Positions 57,551 to 64,000 of a stretch of DNA of 64,000 nucleotides are shown here, in pieces. This DNA is from Enterobacter quasihormaechei (lineage in GTDB: Bacteria > Pseudomonadota > Gammaproteobacteria > Enterobacterales > Enterobacteriaceae). The stretch is from positions 298,980-362,979 of the forward strand of contig NZ_SJON01000004.1 of NCBI RefSeq assembly GCF_004331385.1. The letters are read 5' to 3'. Position numbers and translations under genes: made by a program. Each line of letters starts with the position of its first letter. Position 1 is the stretch's first letter. The notes under the pieces are model-generated. The model searched no databases, had not been told where the DNA came from, and was given only the letters and a program-made list of their open reading frames with translations.

Positions 57551-59269
57551 TTAACCTTTGATGGCTTTCACCAGGTAATCAAGAATGTCGCCCGTCTTGA
57601 TCATCTGTTTTTCGCCGTTGCGACGGTACTTGTATTCAATCTCGTCGCTGTCGAGGTTACGGTCGCCGATGACGACGGTGTGCGGAATACCGATCAGTTC
57701 CATGTCAGCAAACATCACGCCAGGACGCTCTTTACGGTCATCCATCAGTACGTCGATACCTTTCGCGCTCAGCTCAGCGTAGAGTTTTTCGGCCAGCTCC
57801 TGCACGCGGTAAGACTTGTGCATGTTCATTGGCAGGATCGCCACCTGGAACGGTGCGATGTTATCCGGCCAGACGATACCGCGCTCGTCATAGTTCTGCT
57901 CAATAGCGGCAGCAACCACGCGGGTTACGCCAATGCCGTAGCAGCCCATGGTCAGAACCTGATTACGGCCATCTTCGCCCTGAACCGCCGCGTTCATTGC
58001 GCGAGAGTACTTATCGCCCAGCTGGAAGATGTGACCTACTTCGATACCGCGTTTGATCATCAGGGTACCCTTGCCGTCCGGGCTTGGATCGCCTGCGACC
58101 ACGTTACGGATGTCAGCCACTTCCGGCGTCGCCACGTCACGATCCCAGTTGATGCCGAAGTAGTGTTTCCCGTCAATGTTTGCGCCCGCAGAGAAGTCGC
58201 TCATTGCCGCAACGGTGCGGTCAATCACCACAGGAACAGGCATATTCACCGGACCCAGAGAGCCTGGGCCTGCGTTCACCACGGCGCGGATTTCGGCTTC
58301 CGTCGCGAAGGTCAGCGGGCTGGCAACCTGCGGCAGCTTCTCGGCCTTCACTTCGTTCAGCTCGTGATCGCCACGGACCAGCAGGGCAACCAGCGGGTAA
58401 GCGCTGCCTTCAGCAGATTTCACCAGCAGCGTTTTAACCGTTTTTTCGATCGGCAGAGTAAACTGCTCAACCAGCTCGGCGATGGTTTTCGCGTTTGGCG
58501 TATCAACCAGCGTCATCTCTTGGGTTGCTGCCGCTCGAGGTTCTTTTGGTGCCAGCGCTTCTGCGAACTCAATGTTGGCGGCGTAATCAGAGGAGTCAGA
58601 GAAAATGACATCGTCTTCGCCGCTCTGCGCCAGAACCTGGAATTCATGAGAGGCGCTACCGCCGATTGAACCGGTATCAGCCTGTACAGCACGGAAATCC
58701 AGCCCCATGCGGGAGAAGATTTTGCTGTAAGCCACGTACATTTTGTCGTAGGTCTCTTGCAGAGATTCCTGAGAGGTATGGAAAGAGTAAGCGTCTTTCA
58801 TCAGGAATTCGCGAGAGCGCATAACGCCAAAGCGTGGGCGCACTTCGTCACGGAACTTGGTCTGGATCTGGAAGAAGTTCAGCGGCAGCTGTTTGTAAGA
58901 GCTCAGCTCGTTACGGATTAGATCGGTGATCACTTCTTCATGCGTTGGGCCGAGAACAAATGGACGATCGCCACGATCGGCAATACGCAGCAGCTCCGGG
59001 CCGTACTGCTCCCAGCGACCGCTCTCCTGCCACAGTTCAGAAGGCTGAACCACCGGCATTAACACCTCGATTGCACCGGCGTTGTTCATCTCTTCACGCA
59101 CGATGTTTTCGACTTTTTTCAGGACGCGCACGCCGGTCGGCAGCCAGGTGTATAACCCGGAGGCCAGCTTGCGGATCATCCCGGCGCGCAGCATCAGCTG
59201 GTGGCTGATCACCTCGGCGTCGGCAGGTGTCTCCTTCAGAGTGGAGAGCAGATATTGGCTAGTACGCAT
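57551..59269 (-). CDS. proS: Prolyl-tRNA synthetase
   Basis: ProS charges tRNA-Pro. The product is 572 aa from [11 protein letters not shown], equal to E. coli; the frame to 59323 adds 18 unsupported residues. It is a class II synthetase of the bacterial type, with an inserted editing (INS) domain at about 225-405 that removes Ala-tRNA-Pro, and a C-terminal anticodon-binding domain. Confidence 0.98.
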   Translation of the reverse strand: MRTSQYLLSTLKETPADAEVISHQLMLRAGMIRKLASGLYTWLPTGVRVLKKVENIVREEMNNAGAIEVLMPVVQPSELWQESGRWEQYGPELLRIADRGDRPFVLGPTHEEVITDLIRNELSSYKQLPLNFFQIQTKFRDEVRPRFGVMRSREFLMKDAYSFHTSQESLQETYDKMYVAYSKIFSRMGLDFRAVQADTGSIGGSASHEFQVLAQSGEDDVIFSDSSDYAANIEFAEALAPKEPRAAATQEMTLVDTPNAKTIAELVEQFTLPIEKTVKTLLVKSAEGSAYPLVALLVRGDHELNEVKAEKLPQVASPLTFATEAEIRAVVNAGPGSLGPVNMPVPVVIDRTVAAMSDFSAGANIDGKHYFGINWDRDVATPEVADIRNVVAGDPSPDGKGTLMIKRGIEVGHIFQLGDKYSRAMNAAVQGEDGRNQVLTMGCYGIGVTRVVAAAIEQNYDERGIVWPDNIAPFQVAILPMNMHKSYRVQELAEKLYAELSAKGIDVLMDDRKERPGVMFADMELIGIPHTVVIGDRNLDSDEIEYKYRRNGEKQMIKTGDILDYLVKAIKG

Positions 59270-59381
59270 GTTGTTACGGTTCCATTTCGACGATTGGAAC
59301 AGGCTGAAACGCCAGCCTGACACAAAAAAAGTGGTTTAGTTTACCAGTGTGGCAAAGATGCCAAAAGAGAGGAGAACAAAA

Positions 59382-60089
59382 TTACCTGGGTTCCAGGGCA
59401 AACACTTCAAAACCCGCATCAGTGACGCGCCAGCGCACGTTAAAGTCCAGCAGCCAGACGGCGTACGTTTTTCCGGCGTCTTCCTCTTTGCGGTAGGCGG
59501 GACGAGGGTCCTGCGCCAACACTTCAACGATAAAGTCACGCAGACGGGGATAGCGTTTTTCCAGCTGGCCGATTTGCGTCGTTATTTCAGACGTAAAGTG
59601 AACCGGCATATCTGCCTGCGGCGCGTCCTGAGCATAGCTTGCACGGGCATTCGGCAGCGCTTCGGCAAAGGGCAGGTAAGGCTTAATATCAATGACCGGC
59701 GTGCCGTCTACCAGGTCAAGGCTGCCTAGCTCCAGGATCACCCGGTCTTTCTGACAGCGTATCCCTTTCAGTTCGACCAGCGACATCCCGACTGGATTCG
59801 GTCGGAACGTTGAGCGGGTGGCAAAAACCCCCATTCTGGCATTACCGCCCAGACGAGGCGGGCGCACGGTCGGACGCCAGCCGCCTTCCATGGTCTGGTG
59901 AAATACAAAAACCACCCATAAATGGCTGAACGCCTCAAGCCCGCGCACCGCATCGGCCTGATTGTAGGGCGCGACGAGATGCAGTTCGCCGCCGCCGTTA
60001 ATGACCAGACCCGGCTGACGCGGCACGGCGAACTTTTCTTTATAAGGAGAGCGGATAACGCCTATCTGCTCGAACTGAAATGCACTCAT
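59382..60089 (-). CDS. trmO: tRNA (adenine(37)-N6)-methyltransferase TrmO
   Basis: TrmO (TsaA/YaeB) uses SAM to methylate N6 of t6A37 in tRNA-Thr. The 235-aa product has the UPF0066 beta-barrel; conserved segments are IGVIRSPYKEKFAVPRQP, RSTFRPNPVGMS and LDLVDGTPVIDIKPYLP. It overlaps rcsF by ATGA. Confidence 0.96.
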   Translation of the reverse strand: MSAFQFEQIGVIRSPYKEKFAVPRQPGLVINGGGELHLVAPYNQADAVRGLEAFSHLWVVFVFHQTMEGGWRPTVRPPRLGGNARMGVFATRSTFRPNPVGMSLVELKGIRCQKDRVILELGSLDLVDGTPVIDIKPYLPFAEALPNARASYAQDAPQADMPVHFTSEITTQIGQLEKRYPRLRDFIVEVLAQDPRPAYRKEEDAGKTYAVWLLDFNVRWRVTDAGFEVFALEPR

Positions 60090-60490
60090 TTCGCCGTGAT
60101 GTTAAGCGCAGAACCGATGCATACCGCCTGACGGTAGCAGCCTGGCGTACCGCTGGTGACTTCACAGCTGTGCAGCAGCACCGCGTTGGCTTTCATTTTC
60201 GACGCGTTGATTTGCATACGCTTGCGGGCTGTTGGGATATTTGGAGGGGAGTCCTGATTCGTTGCCTGACAGGATTCGCCGCTCACTTCGCCCAGTTCAC
60301 GGAATGGCTTACCGACCAGCTCGTCGGCTTTGGTAATAATACGTACCGGCGCAGCGCGAGGCGCTTTCGGTTTTGCTGGCTCCGCTTTTGGCGGGGTTGC
60401 AGTGCTTTGAACGGGTTCAACAGGAGATCTGCTTAGCATAGAACAGCCGCTCAGCATCAGTGCTAAAAGACAGATCGGTAAAGCACGCAT
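60086..60490 (-). CDS. rcsF: Outer-membrane lipoprotein RcsF (Rcs stress sensor)
   Basis: RcsF detects envelope damage and relieves IgaA inhibition of the Rcs phosphorelay; BAM threads it through outer-membrane proteins. The product is 134 aa, with the lipobox LSGC giving lipidated Cys16 and a Pro-rich disordered linker (about 22-47). Four conserved Cys (GESCQ, HSCEV, GCYR, AVCIG) form two disulfides. Confidence 0.97.
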   Translation of the reverse strand: MRALPICLLALMLSGCSMLSRSPVEPVQSTATPPKAEPAKPKAPRAAPVRIITKADELVGKPFRELGEVSGESCQATNQDSPPNIPTARKRMQINASKMKANAVLLHSCEVTSGTPGCYRQAVCIGSALNITAK

Positions 60491-60550
60491 AATAATTCCT
60501 CAGTGGATAATCAAAACGTCAGATATTGAAGCAGTTGACCGCACAAATGA

Positions 60551-60574
60551 CAAGACGGGCAAATGCCCGTCTTG
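60551..60574 (-). terminator. Hairpin downstream of metQ
   Basis: CAAGACGGGC / GCCCGTCTTG is a perfect 10-bp stem with an AAAT loop, 22 bp after the metQ stop. The following T run is weak. Confidence 0.6.
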
Positions 60575-60596
60575 ATGATATTACACTGAGGTGAGA

Positions 60597-61412
60597 TTAC
60601 CAGCCTTTAACAGCGCCGCCGTTAAACACCTTATTGGCTTCCTGGTAAACTTCTTCAGACTGATATGCCTGAAGGAATTTCTTCACGTTTTCCGCGTCTT
60701 TGTTGTCTTCGCGAGTCACGATCAGGTTGACGTACGGGGAATCTTTGTCTTCAACGAAGATGCCATCTTTCGCAGGGGTCAGGCCGATCTGGCTGGCGTA
60801 AGTGGTGTTGATAACGGCCAGCGCGATCTGTGCATCGTCCAGAGAACGTGGCAGCTGAGGGGCTTCCAGTTCAACAATTTTCAGATTTTTCGGGTTTTCG
60901 GTGACGTCCAGAACGGTCGGCAACAGGCCAACACCTTCTTTCAGTTTAATCAGGCCCACTTTCTGGAGCAGAAGCAGCGAACGGCCAAGGTTGGTTGGGT
61001 CGTTAGGGACGGCAACCTGTGAACCCGGCTGGAGTTCATCCAGAGATTTAATTTTCTTGGAATAACCGGCAATCGGGTAAACGAAGGTGTTACCGACAGC
61101 AACCAGCTTGTAGCCGCGATCTTTGATCTGCTGATCCAGGTACGGTTTATGCTGGAAGGCGTTAGCGTCAATGTCGCCTTTGCTCAGCGCTTCGTTCGGC
61201 AGAACGTAATCGTTGAAGGTCACCAGCTCAACATCCAGGCCGTATTTTTCTTTCGCGATTTTCTGCGCGGCCTCAGCAACCTGCTGCTCTGCACCGACGA
61301 TAACGCCTACCTTGATGTGGTTTGGATCTTTTTCGTCCTGACCGCAACCCACCAGTGCCAGCGAACCAATCAGTGCGCCTACTGCTGCAAAGGTCTTAAA
61401 TTTAAACGCCAT
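60597..61412 (-). CDS. metQ: Methionine-binding lipoprotein MetQ
   Basis: MetQ binds D- and L-methionine for the MetNI importer. The product is 271 aa, with lipobox LVGC and lipidated Cys23. It is an NlpA-family fold (KDPNHIKVGVIVGAEQQVAE). It is the last gene of metNIQ. Confidence 0.97.
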   Translation of the reverse strand: MAFKFKTFAAVGALIGSLALVGCGQDEKDPNHIKVGVIVGAEQQVAEAAQKIAKEKYGLDVELVTFNDYVLPNEALSKGDIDANAFQHKPYLDQQIKDRGYKLVAVGNTFVYPIAGYSKKIKSLDELQPGSQVAVPNDPTNLGRSLLLLQKVGLIKLKEGVGLLPTVLDVTENPKNLKIVELEAPQLPRSLDDAQIALAVINTTYASQIGLTPAKDGIFVEDKDSPYVNLIVTREDNKDAENVKKFLQAYQSEEVYQEANKVFNGGAVKGW

Positions 61413-61452
61413 TTTATATCCTTAACTCGTCGAGTTTGTGTTGTTTGTAACG

Positions 61453-62106
61453 TTATTTATGCGTAACAGCCCGGACGATACGATCGCCAGAGAATTGGAT
61501 TAAGTAAACCAGCACAACCAGCAATACCAGAACGGTATTCATTACGGTAGCGTTATAGCCAATATAGCCGTACTGATACCCAATCTGGCCTAAACCGCCG
61601 GCACCCACGGCACCGCCCATCGCGGAATAACCGACCAGCGTGATAAGCGTGATGGTTGCTGCATTCACCAGCCCTGGTAACGCCTCAGGCAGCAGAACTT
61701 TACGAACGATCTGCATTGGCGTTGCACCCATCGCGCGGGAAGCTTCAATCAGGCCCGTTGGGATTTCCAGCAGGGCGTTTTCCACCATGCGGGCGATAAA
61801 CGGCGCGGCGCCTACGGTTAGCGGGACGATTGCCGCCTGCAAACCAATCGACGTCCCGACAATCACGCGGGTAAACGGAATCATCCACACCAGCAGAATA
61901 ATGAACGGTATAGAACGGAAAATGTTGACCAGCGCAGAAAGCGTGCGATACAGCTTCGCGTTTTCAATAATTTGACCCGGGCGCGTGACGTACAGCAGCA
62001 CGCCGACCGGCAGCCCAATCACAAAACCAAAAAAGCCCGATACGAAGGTCATTGCCAGCGTTTCCCAAACGCCGCGAACCAGTAGCCACATCATCGGCTC
62101 AGACAT
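61453..62106 (-). CDS. metI: Methionine ABC transporter permease MetI
   Basis: This 217-aa inner-membrane permease has about five helices. The EAA coupling loop is [20 protein letters not shown]. It overlaps metN by 8 bp. Confidence 0.97.
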   Translation of the reverse strand: MSEPMMWLLVRGVWETLAMTFVSGFFGFVIGLPVGVLLYVTRPGQIIENAKLYRTLSALVNIFRSIPFIILLVWMIPFTRVIVGTSIGLQAAIVPLTVGAAPFIARMVENALLEIPTGLIEASRAMGATPMQIVRKVLLPEALPGLVNAATITLITLVGYSAMGGAVGAGGLGQIGYQYGYIGYNATVMNTVLVLLVVLVYLIQFSGDRIVRAVTHK

Positions 62107-63130
62107 AACCCAGTACCTCTACTTTTACATGATGTTCTTGCAGCCAGGCAATTGCCGCCTGGGTTTCTTCCTGCGTGCCGTGCATTTCCGTCAGCATGAT
62201 GCCGAACTTCACGCCGCCGGCGTAATCCATCTGCGCGCTAATAATGTTGTTGTTCACGTTAAAGCGACGCGCGGTTTCGGAAAGCAGCGGGGCGTCTACG
62301 GACTGGCCCGTAAATTCCATGCGCAGCATTGGGACGCTGTCCGCCGCAGCGTCTGTTTTCAGCCGTTCCAGATAATCTTCCGGAATATCCAGATGCAGCG
62401 TGGACTGAATGAACTGCTGAGCCAGCGGCGTCTTAGGATGTGAAAACACTTCGCTGACCGTGTCCTGCTCGATCAGCTCACCGTTGCTGATGACGGCGAC
62501 ACAGTCGCAGATACGCTTCACCACGTCCATCTCGTGCGTAATGAGGAGGATAGTCAGGCCCAGACGACGGTTAATGTCCTTCAGCAGTTCCAGGATAGAA
62601 CGCGTGGTGGCCGGATCCAGTGCGCTGGTGGCTTCATCACACAGCAGCACTTTTGGATTGCTTGCCAGCGCGCGCGCAATCGCCACGCGCTGCTTTTGCC
62701 CGCCGGAGAGATTAGCCGGGTAGCTGTCATGCTTATCACCCAGCCCAACCAGATCCAGCAGCTCGGTGACGCGACGCGTAACTTCTTCCTTCGGCGTGTT
62801 GTCCAGCTCCAGCGGCAACGCCACGTTTCCGAAAACGGTGCGTGAGGCCAGCAGGTTAAAGTGCTGGAAAATCATGCCGATCTGACGACGCGCTTTCGTG
62901 AGTTCTTTTTCGGAGAGCGCCGTAAGCTCCTGGCCGCCAACTTCTACGCTGCCCTGAGTTGGGCGCTCAAGCAGGTTAACACACCGGATCAGCGTACTTT
63001 TACCTGCACCCGATGCGCCAATGACGCCATAAATTTGACCAGCAGGCACATGCAGGCTGACGTTGTTCAGCGCCTGAATAGTACGGTTCCCCTGCTGGAA
63101 CACTTTGGTGATATTGGAAAGTTTAATCAT
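62099..63130 (-). CDS. metN: Methionine ABC transporter ATPase MetN
   Basis: MetN drives methionine import. The product is 343 aa. Walker [10 protein letters not shown] begins at residue 38, with signature LSGGQKQR and Walker [13 protein letters not shown]. The C-terminal NIL/C2 domain (about 265-343) binds methionine and inhibits transport when it is abundant. It is the first gene of the operon, under MetJ-type control. Confidence 0.98.
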   Translation of the reverse strand: MIKLSNITKVFQQGNRTIQALNNVSLHVPAGQIYGVIGASGAGKSTLIRCVNLLERPTQGSVEVGGQELTALSEKELTKARRQIGMIFQHFNLLASRTVFGNVALPLELDNTPKEEVTRRVTELLDLVGLGDKHDSYPANLSGGQKQRVAIARALASNPKVLLCDEATSALDPATTRSILELLKDINRRLGLTILLITHEMDVVKRICDCVAVISNGELIEQDTVSEVFSHPKTPLAQQFIQSTLHLDIPEDYLERLKTDAAADSVPMLRMEFTGQSVDAPLLSETARRFNVNNNIISAQMDYAGGVKFGIMLTEMHGTQEETQAAIAWLQEHHVKVEVLGYV

Positions 63131-63214
63131 TAGATTATTTTTATCGTAAGTAAGTTAGCCGTGGCATTTTCTTCTGCCAGATACGGGGTATGACCGTAAA
63201 CAAAATGGATGTTA

Positions 63215-63238
63215 AGGCATCCAGACGTCTAAATCAAT
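63215..63238 (-). promoter_or_regulatory. MetJ operator upstream of metN
   Basis: One perfect met box, AGACGTCT (63223-63230), is flanked in 8-bp register by weaker boxes (AGGCATCC, 5 of 8, and AAATCAAT). MetJ with SAM as corepressor is expected to bind here and repress metNIQ. Confidence 0.8.
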
Positions 63239-63318
63239 CCAACTCTGTGCGATGAGCACTTTATTGCGCTGCGATTCATGAGATACTAGCTGAACAAGCC
63301 TTTTTCAGGAGCAAACCG

Positions 63319-63885
63319 GTGGCAAAATCTGTACCCGCAATTTTTCTCGATCGTGATGGCACTATTAATGTGGATCACGGTTACGTCCATGAGATTGATG
63401 AGTTCGAATTTATTGAAGGCGTAATAGATGCCATGCGCCAGCTGAAAGAGATGGGTTACGCGCTGGTGGTGGTAACTAATCAATCCGGTATCGCCCGGGG
63501 GAAATTCACCGAAGCACAGTTTGAAACGCTGACGGAATGGATGGATTGGTCTCTGGCCGATCGCGGCGTCGATCTTGATGGCATCTATTATTGTCCGCAT
63601 CATCCACAGGGAACCGTAGAAGCGTATCGTCTGACATGTGATTGCCGTAAGCCACACCCGGGCATGTTTATCTCTGCCCAGGAATTCCTGCACATTGATA
63701 TGGCCGCGTCTTATATGGTGGGCGATAAACTGGAAGATATGCAGGCAGCGGCGGCGGCAGGTGTGGGAACCAAAGTATTAGTGCGGACCGGTAAACCAGT
63801 CACCCCAGAAGCAGAAAATGCAGCCGACTGGGTAATAAATAGTCTGGCAGATCTGCCAAAAGAGATTAAAAAGCACCAAAAATAG
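63319..63885 (+). CDS. gmhB: D-glycero-beta-D-manno-heptose-1,7-bisphosphate 7-phosphatase
   Basis: GmhB is a HAD-family phosphatase in ADP-heptose synthesis for the lipopolysaccharide inner core. The product is 188 aa starting at GTG, with AGGAGC upstream. Nucleophile and acid are Asp11 and Asp13 in LDRDGTIN, and a zinc loop holds CPHHP and CDCRKP. The next locus is an rRNA operon, as in E. coli (gmhB-rrnH). Confidence 0.97.
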   Translation: MAKSVPAIFLDRDGTINVDHGYVHEIDEFEFIEGVIDAMRQLKEMGYALVVVTNQSGIARGKFTEAQFETLTEWMDWSLADRGVDLDGIYYCPHHPQGTVEAYRLTCDCRKPHPGMFISAQEFLHIDMAASYMVGDKLEDMQAAAAAGVGTKVLVRTGKPVTPEAENAADWVINSLADLPKEIKKHQK

Positions 63886-63912
63886 ACGTTTTGGTGAAAA
63901 GGTGAGCGGTTG

Positions 63913-63962
63913 AAATAAAAATGCATTTTTCCGCTTGTCATTCCTCGGCGGCTCCCTATAAT
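63913..63962 (+). promoter_or_regulatory. rRNA operon P1 promoter with UP element
   Basis: The -35 TTGTCA (63935-63940), a 16-bp spacer, the -10 TATAAT (63957-63962) and the discriminator GCGCCTCC form a textbook rrn P1. An A/T-rich UP element (about 63913-63931) precedes it. Transcription would start near 63969. The 16S gene, probably rrnH, lies outside the window. Confidence 0.88.
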
Positions 63963-64000
63963 GCGCCTCCATCGACACGGCGGATGTGAATCACTTCACA

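Overview
The window is ordinary chromosome of a gamma-proteobacterium in Enterobacteriaceae, most likely Enterobacter or a close relative such as Lelliottia or Leclercia. The order hrpB-mrcB-fhuACDB-hemL-clcA-erpA-yadS-btuF-mtnN-dgt-degP-cdaR-yaeH-dapD-glnD-map-rpsB-tsf-pyrH-frr-dxr-uppS-cdsA-rseP-bamA-skp-lpxD-fabZ-lpxA-lpxB-rnhB-dnaE-accA-ldcC-yaeR-tilS-rof-yaeP-yaeQ-arfB-nlpE-proS-trmO-rcsF-metQIN-gmhB-rrn matches the E. coli K-12 segment near 4-5 minutes almost gene for gene. The proteins are close to, but clearly not identical with, those of E. coli. The genus is an inference from protein divergence and repeat style; no database was searched.

Layout. (1) 1-4600: the 3' part of hrpB, then mrcB (PBP1b). 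(2) 4600-9730: a four-gene chaperone-usher fimbrial operon (pilin, chaperone, usher, tip adhesin) that I do not recall between mrcB and fhuA in E. coli K-12. It is the main accessory block. (3) 9730-15860: the ferrichrome uptake operon fhuACDB with a Fur-like site and an internal terminator. (4) 15860-16390: a 530-bp gap between convergent fhuB and hemL, made of repeats. It contains a 428-bp insertion-like element with terminal inverted repeats and a 9-bp duplication. (5) 16390-31340: housekeeping genes for heme, Fe-S, nucleoside salvage, periplasmic quality control, lysine/peptidoglycan and nitrogen signalling. (6) 31340-51110: the dense rpsB-to-accA cluster, covering translation factors, isoprenoid and phospholipid synthesis, outer-membrane assembly and lipid A synthesis, and ending with dnaE and accA. 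(7) 51110-63890: ldcC, tRNA modification and stress genes, the Rcs and Cpx lipoproteins RcsF and NlpE, the methionine ABC transporter and gmhB. (8) The last 60 bp carry an rRNA P1 promoter; the rRNA genes lie beyond the window.

How the genes fit together: much of the window builds or monitors the envelope. PBP1b, UppS and DapD serve peptidoglycan. LpxD/A/B, FabZ and GmhB serve lipopolysaccharide. BamA, Skp, DegP and RseP serve outer-membrane protein folding and the sigma-E response. NlpE and RcsF are stress sensors. The fimbrial operon and FhuA are clients of that machinery.

I did not find a convincing new multi-gene system. The best leads are the 428-bp element at 15903-16330 with its strongly folded, C4-RNA-like core, the fimbrial operon with an usher lacking its N-domain disulfide, and the shortened FhuA loop.
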